Positions 7,222 through 14,233 of a DNA stretch of 16,531 nt are shown in pieces. The notes beneath the pieces are model-generated. The model was given only the letters and a program-made list of their open reading frames with translations. It did no database searches and was not told the DNA's origin. Source of the DNA: Dehalococcoidia bacterium (GTDB taxonomy: Bacteria; Chloroflexota; Dehalococcoidia; SZUA-161); NCBI GenBank assembly GCA_030619685.1, contig JAUXAX010000045.1:1-16531 (forward strand). Direction: 5' to 3'. A program made the position numbers and the translations under genes. The first letter of the stretch is position 1, and every line of letters begins with the position of its first letter.

Positions 7222-8169
7222 TCACTTGCCGCCCTCAGAATACCAGCGAACGGTTTCAGCGAGGCCGTGGTCGAAGGAGACGGAGGGTTTCCAACCCAGT
7301 TCACGCTTCAGCTTGTCACCGTCCAGAGCGTAGCGCCTGTCATGACCGGGGCGGTCAGTGACAGACTGAAGCAAATCCTCGGGTTTCCCCATAATCTGCA
7401 GGATTCTCCGCGCAAGGTCTATGTTAGCCCATTCATTATCAGGGCCTATATTGTAGACCTCCCCCACCCTTCCCTTGTCCATGATAAGGTCTATCGCCCG
7501 GCAGTGGTCAAGGACGTGAATCCAGTCACGTACATAGAGTCCGTCGCCATAGATAGGAACAGACCTATCGTGTAAAGCATTGAGGATGACCGTGGGGATA
7601 AACTTCTCCGGATGTTGACGAGGCCCATAGTTATTGCTGCAGCGTGAGATGACTACGGGCAGCCCGTAGGTTCGGTAGTAGGCTCGAACGAGCAAATCGG
7701 CGGAGGTCTTGCTGGCAGCATAAGGGGAGTTGGGGCGGAGGGGGGAATCCTCAGTGAACTTCTCCGTTGAGCTAAGCTCAAGGGCGCCATAAACCTCGTC
7801 TGTAGAAATCTGATAAAAGAGCTTGACCTTGTACCGCAGCGCTGCGTCGAGCAAAACCTGGGTTCCCACGACATTGGTTTTGATGAACACCTGGGGCTCA
7901 AGTATGCTTCTATCGACATGGGACTCGGCGGCGAAGTTTACCACCACATCAATGCCTTCCATCAATTCTCCCACAAGCTTGCCGTCCTCGATCCTTCCCT
8001 GGACAAACCTGTGCCTAGGATTATCCATCAACCCCTCGAGATTCCCCAGGCTGCCCGCGTAGGTAAGGGCATCGAGGTTTACAACCTTGTAGTCGGGATA
8101 CTTCTCCAGTATGTAATGAACGAAGTTAGACCCAATGAAGCCGGCGCCTCCAGTTACAAGCAGCCTCAT
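7222..8169 (-). CDS. rmlB: dTDP-glucose 4,6-dehydratase
   Basis: A 315-residue extended short-chain dehydrogenase/reductase that turns dTDP-glucose into dTDP-4-keto-6-deoxyglucose with bound NAD, step two of dTDP-L-rhamnose synthesis. It shows the Rossmann motif TGGAGFIGSNF, FAAESHVDRSI, the RmlB-specific STDEVYG with the catalytic Asp-Glu pair, the SPYAASK catalytic YxxxK, and RCSNNYGPRQHPEKFIP. It is slightly short of the usual 330-360 residues but has all core motifs. It is the last gene of the rml operon, 29 bases after rmlD. Its leader contains the palindrome TTGATCAA and only a modest ribosome site (AGGATCAGG). Confidence 0.95.
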   Translation of the reverse strand: MRLLVTGGAGFIGSNFVHYILEKYPDYKVVNLDALTYAGSLGNLEGLMDNPRHRFVQGRIEDGKLVGELMEGIDVVVNFAAESHVDRSILEPQVFIKTNVVGTQVLLDAALRYKVKLFYQISTDEVYGALELSSTEKFTEDSPLRPNSPYAASKTSADLLVRAYYRTYGLPVVISRCSNNYGPRQHPEKFIPTVILNALHDRSVPIYGDGLYVRDWIHVLDHCRAIDLIMDKGRVGEVYNIGPDNEWANIDLARRILQIMGKPEDLLQSVTDRPGHDRRYALDGDKLKRELGWKPSVSFDHGLAETVRWYSEGGK

Positions 8170-8198
8170 AGTTTGATCAACCTGATCCTTTTCTACCC

Positions 8199-9062
8199 TT
8201 AAACCCCCGCCTGTTTCACCACATTTCTCTGCTGTAGGTACTCTTTAAGGGCTTCTCGCCAGGAGGGCATCTCTCTCCCCATGAGCTGCGGAAGGGGAAA
8301 AGGGGCAAGAACACTATTCAGGGGTCTCCTAGCTGGTGTGGGAAATTGATCCGAGGTTACAGGAACCAATTCTATATCCATACCGGAGAGGCGGAATATC
8401 TCCTGGGCAAAGTCAAACCAGGTGGTAGGCTCAGAATTAGTTATGTGATAAATCCCATACCGCCCTGTTTGGATGAGAACAACAACCGCTTCTGCGAGGT
8501 GACGAGTCCAGGTGGGACATCCCCTCTGGTCCGTTACTACAGATATCGTCTTCTGCCTTTGACCAAGCTCCAACATGGTCTCGATGAAGTTTCTGACGTG
8601 GTGTCCGAAGAGCCAACTAGTGCGAATCAGGTAAAACTTGCTCAGAAGCCACAATATATACTTCTCACCGAGTAGTTTGGAGCATCCATAGGCGCTCAAG
8701 GGGTTAGGCTCATCGTAGATCGTATAAGGGCCATCCTTGGTGCCATCGAATACATAGTCGGTGCTGAAATGAACCAAAGGGATATCCTTCTCTTGACATA
8801 CAAGGCAAAGATTCTGAACGCCAAAGCTATTCACCACAAGCGCCTGGTGCTCCTCTTTTTCCGCCTCATCTACTTTCGTATAGGCAGCGCAGTTAACAAT
8901 CATCTCCGGCTCGCAGCTATCAACCACAGCTCTTACTGTGTCCAGATGGGTAACGTCAAGCATGTCTTCAGGTGGCGCAAATACTTCGTATCCGCGCTCA
9001 GAGAGTACGGGGACCAAGTCGTTTGCCAGCATCCCCCCGGCGCCTGTTACCAGCACCTTCAT
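8199..9062 (-). CDS. rmlD: dTDP-4-dehydrorhamnose reductase
   Basis: Final step of dTDP-L-rhamnose synthesis: NAD(P)H reduction of the 4-keto group. 287 residues from the ATG at 9062, a usual length. It has the nucleotide motif MKVLVTGAGGMLANDL, NCAAYTKVDEAE, HFSTDYVFDG, the catalytic YGCSKLLGE (YxxxK) and SWLFG. A start six residues upstream (9080) is possible, but the one at 9062 overlaps the rmlC stop as ATGA and gives the normal family N terminus, so I prefer it. The gene lies between rmlC and rmlB in one operon. Confidence 0.94.
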   Translation of the reverse strand: MKVLVTGAGGMLANDLVPVLSERGYEVFAPPEDMLDVTHLDTVRAVVDSCEPEMIVNCAAYTKVDEAEKEEHQALVVNSFGVQNLCLVCQEKDIPLVHFSTDYVFDGTKDGPYTIYDEPNPLSAYGCSKLLGEKYILWLLSKFYLIRTSWLFGHHVRNFIETMLELGQRQKTISVVTDQRGCPTWTRHLAEAVVVLIQTGRYGIYHITNSEPTTWFDFAQEIFRLSGMDIELVPVTSDQFPTPARRPLNSVLAPFPLPQLMGREMPSWREALKEYLQQRNVVKQAGV

Positions 9063-9520
9063 CCCATCTTCGTCTCCCATTTGTAGGGGATAGCAGGATC
9101 ATCGTAGGGAACGCGGTATTCGTCGGGCTCTTCGTAGTTATAGAGCGCCGTGGGGAAATTAACTATCATCGCCATCTCGCTGCCCACAGCAGCGAAGCCA
9201 TGATAAACGAGAGGCGGGATCTTCACCAGGATAGGATTTAGGGTTCCCAGGTAGAATTCATTCACCATGCCTTTTGTCGGCGAGTCCTCACGGGGATCAT
9301 ATAGGGCGAGCTTGGCTACCCCACTGAGGCAGGCGAAGTGGTCGGTCTGCCCCTTGTGGTAGTGCCAGGCCTTAACCACGCCGGGATAGCACGTAGTAAC
9401 ATAAGCTTGACCGAATTTCTCAAATTCCTCCCAGTCTGAGCGCAGCAGTTCCATTAGCCAACCACGGTCGTCGGGTATGAGGCGAAGCTTTCGCGTCCTA
9501 ACACCGGATATATAGTCCAT
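9059..9520 (-). CDS. rmlC: dTDP-4-dehydrorhamnose 3,5-epimerase (RmlC-like cupin)
   Basis: A cupin that epimerises C3 and C5 of dTDP-4-keto-6-deoxyglucose, step three of the rhamnose pathway. 153 residues from the ATG at 9520, shorter than the classical 180. The core VVKAWHYHKGQTDHFACLSG carries the expected histidine (His53 or His55), followed by the second cupin strand IPPLVYHGFAAV. A start 14 codons upstream (9562) would overlap rmlA; the internal ATG is preferred because GGGAGG lies five bases before it, just past the rmlA stop. It is a divergent RmlC; assignment leans on its place between rmlA and rmlD. A related 5-epimerase-only or 3-epimerase activity cannot be ruled out. Confidence 0.88.
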   Translation of the reverse strand: MDYISGVRTRKLRLIPDDRGWLMELLRSDWEEFEKFGQAYVTTCYPGVVKAWHYHKGQTDHFACLSGVAKLALYDPREDSPTKGMVNEFYLGTLNPILVKIPPLVYHGFAAVGSEMAMIVNFPTALYNYEEPDEYRVPYDDPAIPYKWETKMG

Positions 9521-9530
9521 CTTGGCCTCC

Positions 9531-10598
9531 CTACAATTCCAGACTGGAGTCACATCCCACAAAGAGCTTCACTGCCTTGAACCTTTCGTCAGCCTTCTTA
9601 AGTTCAACACGCGTGCCGATGATACTATCCTCCAGCCGCTCAATTCTGTAAATGCGACTGTTCTCCAGGATAACCGAGTGCCCCACTGACGAATCCTCTA
9701 CCGTTGTACTAGCCCCTATACTGGTGAAGGGGCCTATAAAGGAGTTCCTGACCTGACACCCCTCGGCAATGGATACGGGGCCTCGAACGGTGCTGTTCTC
9801 CACCTTCGCCCCCTCCTTTATCTCCACCCTGCCCACCACTTTGCTCTTGGAGTCGATCTCTCCTTTCACGTCACGCTTGAGCAAGCCGTCGAGGACAACC
9901 CTGTTCGCTTCCAACAGGTCGTCCTTTTTCCCGGTATCAAGCCACCACCCTGTAAGAATATGGCTGCTGACCTCCTTGCCCATCTCAAGGAGTTTCTGAA
10001 TAGCATCGGTTATCTCCAGTTCACCGCGCCAGGAAGGCTTAATCTGATCTATCGCTCTGTGGATTTCAGGTGCGAATAGATAAACCCCCACCAGAGCAAG
10101 GTTCGTTTTGGGCTCTTTCGGCTTCTCCACAAGGTGGATCACCTCGCCTTTACCATTGAGCTCGGCAACTCCGAAAAGTCGGGGGTCGGGCACCTCTTTG
10201 AGAAGAACCAGAGCATCCGGAGAGTGGTCATCGAACTCCTGAACAAAGCCCTTGACACCACCCTCTATCAGGTTGTCGCCGAGGAACATGAGAAATGGTG
10301 AGCCAGCCAGGAAATCCTGCGCCGTTTTTACTGCATGTGCCAGCCCCATAGGATCGGACTGCAGAACGTAGGTAATCCTGCTATCCCACCGCAAGCCGTC
10401 CCCAACAGCTTCCCTGATGTAAGGTCCAGTTTCCGGGGAGACGATAATACCGATATCTGTGATGCCTGCCTCTCTGATTTGATCCAAGACGTAAAACAGA
10501 ATCGGCTTGTTGGCGACGGGTAGAAGTTGCTTGGGTATTGTATGAGTGATCGGCTTAAGCCTCGTCCCCGAGCCACCGGCCAATATCAAGGCCTTCAT
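9531..10598 (-). CDS. rmlA: Glucose-1-phosphate thymidylyltransferase, long form with left-handed beta-helix tail
   Basis: Makes dTDP-glucose from dTTP and glucose-1-phosphate, the first step toward dTDP-rhamnose. 355 residues from the ATG at 10598, matching the 'long' RmlA/StrD type rather than the 290-residue enteric type. The nucleotidyl-transferase signature LAGGSGTRLKPIT, the sugar-phosphate loop PKQLLPVANKP, GLAHAV, FLGDNLIEGG and WWLDTGKKDDLLEANR are present. Residues 240-340 are hexapeptide-like repeats (VVGRVEIKEGAKVENSTVRG and following) forming a left-handed beta-helix. GAGGGAG lies 7 bases before the chosen ATG; a longer reading to 10682 runs through the promoter and is rejected. 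First gene of the rmlACDB operon. Confidence 0.94.
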   Translation of the reverse strand: MKALILAGGSGTRLKPITHTIPKQLLPVANKPILFYVLDQIREAGITDIGIIVSPETGPYIREAVGDGLRWDSRITYVLQSDPMGLAHAVKTAQDFLAGSPFLMFLGDNLIEGGVKGFVQEFDDHSPDALVLLKEVPDPRLFGVAELNGKGEVIHLVEKPKEPKTNLALVGVYLFAPEIHRAIDQIKPSWRGELEITDAIQKLLEMGKEVSSHILTGWWLDTGKKDDLLEANRVVLDGLLKRDVKGEIDSKSKVVGRVEIKEGAKVENSTVRGPVSIAEGCQVRNSFIGPFTSIGASTTVEDSSVGHSVILENSRIYRIERLEDSIIGTRVELKKADERFKAVKLFVGCDSSLEL

Positions 10599-10624
10599 CA
10601 GAACGCTCCCTCGCAGAATACAAC

Positions 10625-10670
10625 AGTATAGAGTATACCGAGTATACCCTAAACCACGGCTGATAGTAAA
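10625..10670 (-). promoter_or_regulatory. Promoter region of the rml operon with repeated TATACT
   Basis: On the minus strand TTTACT (10670-10665) is followed after 18 bases by TATACT (10646-10641). Two further TATACT boxes lie at 10637-10632 and 10630-10625. The 9-base unit GAGTATACC is repeated head to tail on the plus strand (10631-10639 and 10640-10648). Duplicated -10 boxes may give several start sites, or the tandem unit may be a regulator site. Confidence 0.6.
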
Positions 10671-10687
10671 GGCTAATCGCAAGTGTT

Positions 10688-10970
10688 TAGCTATCAGCGC
10701 TCAGCATTCAGCTTCTTCAAACTGAACCCCCATGAGCGGGTGCCCACCAACGAATGATCAGAATTGATATGCCAGATGCTGTTCGTGGTGAGTCCTTCGG
10801 CTCCGCTCAGGACAGGCTTGTCGAACCATGAACGGCCCTTCGACGGGCCCCTGAGTAAATCAGGGGCAGGCTCAGGGCGAACGGGTTAGACTTTATTCTC
10901 GAATAGAGTAAGGGCGTATGGCCATATGCCCCTGCAGGCTTTGCTGAGAACTGAAAGCTGACAGCTGAAT
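10688..10970. repeat. Composite of REP-like palindromic repeats (MITE-like)
   Basis: A non-coding stretch between the rml promoter and a small gene. At its edges are TCAGC-rich motifs in opposite orientation (10688-10713 and 10943-10970). Inside, 10781-10885 alternates GTTCG and CGAAC words with CATGAACGG and CCCTTCGACGGG, a pattern I recognise as a common bacterial interspersed extragenic repeat. Nested in it is a perfect hairpin GCCCCTGA/TCAGGGGC (10847-10854 and 10860-10867, loop GTAAA). A 20-base near-perfect palindrome GGGCGTATGGCCATATGCCC sits at 10912-10931. The whole looks like a short mobile repeat or several stacked ones; there is no transposase. Confidence 0.65.
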
Positions 10971-10984
10971 ACTTACCGGTAGTG

Positions 10985-11013
10985 TTGCCTTTTGGCCAAC
11001 CTTGTATTATAGT
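10985..11013 (+). promoter_or_regulatory. Promoter candidate toward the small unknown gene
   Basis: TTGCCT (10985-10990), a 17-base spacer and TATAGT (11008-11013) on the plus strand would drive the remnant at 11072 and the small gene at 11183. Confidence 0.4.
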
Positions 11014-11071
11014 CTTCACCAAAGTTGGGGCTATTAGAAGCCGTGGCTCTCGCCCCCCAAATGGAGGTGTT

Positions 11072-11137
11072 TTGAGGATAAAGGAGGAAGCCTACGACTC
11101 GGTTTATCTCCGGCTCGATGTGAAGGAAACAAGCTAA
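11072..11137 (+). pseudogene. Possible N-terminal remnant of a DUF2283-type protein
   Basis: A TTG codon a few bases after GGAGG opens a 21-codon frame beginning MRIKEEAYDSVYLRL and closing at TAA. The pattern (M-R-I-x, acidic residues, D-S-V-Y-L-R-L) resembles the start of small DUF2283 proteins, which are usually 50-70 residues. It would be a truncated relic. The stretch is short, so the likeness may be accidental. Confidence 0.25.
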
Positions 11138-11143
11138 CCTGAG

Positions 11144-11161
11144 ACAGGCTATTGAGCCTGT
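11144..11161. terminator. Small perfect hairpin ahead of the unknown gene
   Basis: ACAGGCT (11144-11150) and AGCCTGT (11155-11161) enclose an ATTG loop. It follows the remnant's stop codon and precedes the next start by 21 bases. No T run follows, so termination or attenuation is uncertain. Confidence 0.35.
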
Positions 11162-11182
11162 ATCGCAATCATCGATCATTGA

Positions 11183-11422
11183 ATGAACAGATTCGGCATC
11201 AAGATAAAGTCCTCAACCCGCGCCACGTACGAAAAGGCCCTCGAATTTCTGGAGCTTCAACGGTCTTCAAAATACAGGATAGTGGGGACAGACCCCTTCG
11301 TAAGCCCTGTGCCCCTTGAAGAGCTGGAGCACTATAAGCTAGAATACAAATCGCCAACCACAATCATAACACGGGGCGAGGAGACAGTCTCCCAGGTTGA
11401 GATATTCAAGTACTCCCCTTAG
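11183..11422 (+). CDS. Small protein of unknown function
   Basis: 79 residues, not recognised as a known family. The sequence looks like a folded alpha/beta protein: a basic N terminus (MNRFGIKIKSSTRATYEKAL), an amphipathic helix ALEFLELQRSSKYRIVG, a proline-rich turn FVSPVPLEELEHYKLEY, and strands TTIITRGEETVSQVEIFKYS. There is no signal peptide or membrane segment. An in-frame stop lies immediately before the ATG, so the start cannot be further upstream; no good Shine-Dalgarno sequence is present. It sits between the repeat composite and a gene-poor stretch, so it could be a mobile or narrowly distributed gene. Confidence 0.55.
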   Translation: MNRFGIKIKSSTRATYEKALEFLELQRSSKYRIVGTDPFVSPVPLEELEHYKLEYKSPTTIITRGEETVSQVEIFKYSP

Positions 11423-12020
11423 AAACGCTTCCCTCACAGATCTGGACACTGCACAGCGGTACATTGTCAATCGGAAGCGTGGTGCTCAAGGCAAAGAAGT
11501 TTGTCGACTATATCACAGATACATATCATTAGCCTAGAACAGCATTACCATAGTGGAGTGGATAGATGCCAACGCCGATCCATGGAAAGACTGACTAGAC
11601 TGCAACCCGATTGGAGCCGATCACACATCAGCGTATCAGCATGGCGTCGCCGATACTGACTATTGGCCGTGAAGTTCGAGGAGCCAAAGCCTATCTAGAA
11701 CTCCTCCTCTCCTGTCAGGAAAACGATCGCCCTCAGGCCGACCAGGAGGCTGTCCCGTGAGCAGATTCCTTCCGAGTCCGAGTTACAGCCCTTCTCCAAG
11801 CCTTCATATGAGTTTCAAACCAAGAATATTGCATGGGATCCGAAGAGCTCCCAGTCATTGTGCAAATACTTCTTGGGTTCGAATTCTGCTCGGCTCACCA
11901 ATCATGACTTTTCCACACCAAAAGGTCGAGACGTTTTTTGAGGTCGCCATAGCACACACTCCCCAAATTGGCGGGGGACTGGGATAGTCTCGAAAGATTC
12001 AGACCTTGGCACCGCGCTGT
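11423..12020. other. Gene-poor stretch, probably decayed DNA
   Basis: About 600 bases without a convincing gene. Short protein-like frames lacking start signals occur: one ends SVVLKAKKFVDYITDTYH before a TAG at 11530-11532, and one of 40 codons runs from ATG 11641 to TGA 11760 (it contains REVRGAKAYLELLLSC). Neither was recognised. The only distinctive object is the tRNA-like 3' end at 11876-11900. The pattern fits decayed mobile or foreign DNA. Confidence 0.5.
11876..11900 (+). tRNA. tRNA 3'-end fragment, possible attachment-site remnant
   Basis: GG followed by TTCGAAT (11878-11884) is a perfect T-loop. At the exact canonical spacing follow TCTGC (T-stem side), TCGGCTC (acceptor side), A73 and an encoded CCA ending at 11900. 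The bases upstream do not pair with either stem (TTGGG against TCTGC; no GAGCCGA about 70 bases back), so only the last 25 or so bases of a tRNA are present. Such fragments are the usual cores left at one end of an integrated element. Confidence 0.4.
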
Positions 12021-12479
12021 TCAGGCGAACCTCTCGAGGATTCGATTAAATTGTTCTTCGTTTAATCTTAGCAGACCTCCAGGTATTCTAGCCGAGAATC
12101 CTGGCTTACCCAGCAAACGCCGAAGTTCCGCAAGAGAAAGAAAACCTTCTCGTTCGGTCCTGGTTTTAGCACGGAATCTCCAACAGCGCACCCTTCCATC
12201 TTCTAACTCTTCAGCCTCAGTGTCGGGGTCATCTTGGAGTTGAGTACGCACCCTCGTAACAGCAACTACTCCTTTTCTCCCAGGCTTTTTACTAACAAGG
12301 CGTTTACCCTCTCTCACTCGTGGAGCGATTCCGGTTTCATAAACGAAAACACGGTCGCCAGGTCTTATATCTCTTCCCGCTCCTTCCCAACCTTCGGCTA
12401 GAAAGACCCAGTTTCTCCAGTTGACACTATCATCTTCGTCGACACGAAGAGGCCAATGTATCGTTAACCAGTAATTCAT
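12021..12479 (-). CDS. EVE/PUA-like domain protein
   Basis: 152 residues. The N terminus MNYWLTIHWP, the central GDRVFVYETG and the strand GVVAVTRV match the layout of EVE (PUA-like) domains: an initial W/Y-rich strand, a PGD-turn before a hydrophobic strand, then a glycine-valine strand. It ends FSARIPGGLLRLNEEQFNRI, like the 'I..G.l..i..e.f..i' tail of that fold. EVE proteins bind modified bases in nucleic acids and often appear with restriction or other defence genes; here no such partner is adjacent. The ATG at 12479 is chosen because AGGAGGG lies 7 bases before it; a TTG at 12485 would sit on the ribosome site. The family call is by pattern and moderate; the exact ligand is unknown. Confidence 0.65.
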   Translation of the reverse strand: MNYWLTIHWPLRVDEDDSVNWRNWVFLAEGWEGAGRDIRPGDRVFVYETGIAPRVREGKRLVSKKPGRKGVVAVTRVRTQLQDDPDTEAEELEDGRVRCWRFRAKTRTEREGFLSLAELRRLLGKPGFSARIPGGLLRLNEEQFNRILERFA

Positions 12480-13015
12480 AATCAACCCTCCTTCCGCTAC
12501 TAAAAAAGATCTCTGCTTCTCTTCCGTCGCCTCCTATCCTATATGTAGTATAGTTAAGTTCGGGATATTCTGTATCTACTCAGGATTGGGAAAAGCTAAA
12601 CTGCTCGTGCGGGGTCGAGCTTACTCCTACAGCTTACATTTTATCGTGCTGGTTCTCCGGCAACAAGGTCACAAACACCGAACTCATCTAGGATTACACA
12701 ATCCGCTAGAATGTGCTCCGGTAGAGCTCCACCCTTGAATGCGCCTCGATACCCCTGGAGGCTACTCCAAAAGTGGGAGACCGACAATAGCTTCGATCAT
12801 AGCTGGATAACATTGCGCTCCACAAGGACTACCTTACAAGAACAGTATTACTCAAGTATAATGTAAAGCGCGGATATGTCCATTGCGAAATGGAGTCAGC
12901 GTACATAATCATAGGGCGGTGTGTCTACCGCGAGCTATACTACTAATTTGTTTGTGTTCCCAAACCTACGTTACCATGTGCTTTGGTAGCTAAACACCTG
13001 CCATGGAGGCGAGAA
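12480..13015. other. Divergent intergenic region without genes
   Basis: About 535 bases between the divergently transcribed EVE-like gene and the glycosidase operon. It holds a ribosome site and a possible -10 box (TATACT, 12552-12547, minus strand) for the former, and a strong promoter (12834-12862) and ribosome site for the latter. The 12560-12830 part is rich in stop codons in all frames and shows nothing recognisable. Confidence 0.6.
12834..12862 (+). promoter_or_regulatory. Strong sigma70-type promoter of the glycosidase operon
   Basis: TTACAA (12834-12839), exactly 17 bases, then a perfect TATAAT (12857-12862). The predicted leader to the GTG start at 13016 is about 145 bases, long enough for regulatory structure, although none was identified. 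Confidence 0.65.
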
Positions 13016-14197
13016 GTGTCTAGTGCAAGTGGGTTCAATCCTGAAGCGAAGTATGCTGTGACGATGTGGGAGTTTTCGTGGCTTGTCCGACGGACGGGCA
13101 ACGAAGCAGAATATGCAGATTGGGACAAAGTACTCGACGAATTGGCGGAACGCGGCTACAACTGTATCCGCCTGGATGCCTTCCCACATCTGGTTGCGAA
13201 AGGGCCGGACGGCCAGATAGTTGAGCAATTCACGATACTGCCCCGGCCTGATGGTTTCATGTGGGGAAATCACAAACCTGTACAGGTCGAGCCACGCTCG
13301 GCTCTGGTCGAGTTCATCGGCAAAGCTGCTGATCGAGGTATTTATGTGGGGCTATCGTCGTGGTACAACCTTGATATACTGAACCGCGTACAAATGATTC
13401 AATCGCCGAAAGACTATGCCCGCATATGGTTGGCGACTCTCGATCTACTCAGCGAGGCAGGACTACACGACCGCATCGTATGGGTTGATATTTGCAATGA
13501 GTTTCCGGTCAGCAGGTGGGCGCCGGGTCCCTACACTGACATATTCAAATCCAAGCGAGTTGGAGATCTGTGGATGGCGCTCAAACTGTCAAGGAAGTGG
13601 GATGAAGGAGTGAAACAGCGCATCAAGAGCTACTTCGATGGTGCTATCACACCGTTGCGCGAGAAATACCCTGATCTGAAATACACCTTTTCGTTCCAGT
13701 CGTTGGGTTCGCGTCAGATACAAGAGATTGACGTGAGCACATTTGATGTTGCCGAGGTGCATATATGGGTGTCGGACTACCTGAAATGGATGTTTAGAAC
13801 CGGACAGGTTCTGATGCACATCGGATTCCCCAGGTATCCGAGGAATCTAAAGATTCATGCTAAGCGCATGGCCAATCTCTATCCGAAACATCGCGAAGAG
13901 TATGTCAGTATGCTTGAAGCCCGCATTGACTTCTGGGCAGAATGGGGCAAGAAGAACAGTCTCCCTCTCTTCACCACCGAAGCTTGGGGGCCGATCAACT
14001 ACAGTGACATCGCACCGGGTGGGACTGGCGCGGAGTGGGATTGGGTGAAAGATATCGCCGAACACGGAGTTCGCATGGCATCTGAGAGGGGATGGCAAGG
14101 GATCTGCACCAGTAACTTCTGTCAGCCTCACTTCGAAGGAATGTGGGCTGATGTCGGGTGGCACAAGCGAATGACCGATCTCATCCTGCGTGGCTGA
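13016..14197 (+). CDS. Cellulase-like TIM-barrel glycoside hydrolase
   Basis: 393 residues, without signal peptide or membrane segment, so probably cytoplasmic and acting on imported or internal saccharides. It has the clan GH-A layout: the barrel starts YAVTMWEFSWL, RGYNCIRLDAFPHLV is an early barrel strand, VWVDICNEFPVSRW carries the Asn161-Glu162 acid/base pair at the end of strand 4, and SLPLFTTEAWGP carries Glu322, the expected nucleophile at strand 7. The closest type I can name is the 'cellulase-like' proteins; the substrate is unknown. The start is GTG at 13016 because GGAGG stands 6 bases before it; the TTG at 12983 has no ribosome site. A URO-D-like gene follows 36 bases later, under the same promoter. 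Confidence 0.78.
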   Translation: MSSASGFNPEAKYAVTMWEFSWLVRRTGNEAEYADWDKVLDELAERGYNCIRLDAFPHLVAKGPDGQIVEQFTILPRPDGFMWGNHKPVQVEPRSALVEFIGKAADRGIYVGLSSWYNLDILNRVQMIQSPKDYARIWLATLDLLSEAGLHDRIVWVDICNEFPVSRWAPGPYTDIFKSKRVGDLWMALKLSRKWDEGVKQRIKSYFDGAITPLREKYPDLKYTFSFQSLGSRQIQEIDVSTFDVAEVHIWVSDYLKWMFRTGQVLMHIGFPRYPRNLKIHAKRMANLYPKHREEYVSMLEARIDFWAEWGKKNSLPLFTTEAWGPINYSDIAPGGTGAEWDWVKDIAEHGVRMASERGWQGICTSNFCQPHFEGMWADVGWHKRMTDLILRG

Positions 14198-14233
14198 CTT
14201 CGCCCACGGTAGATCTTGCCGAGAGGTTGCAGA

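Noticed and set aside
10599..10682. Longer N terminus for RmlA
   Set aside because: The extra 28 codons cover the promoter boxes, and the family N terminus begins at MKALILAGGSGTR with a good ribosome site.
11757..12243. Two overlapping plus-strand open frames of 76 and 91 codons
   Set aside because: The first is serine/proline-rich and crosses the tRNA fragment; the second is largely the complement of the EVE-like gene.
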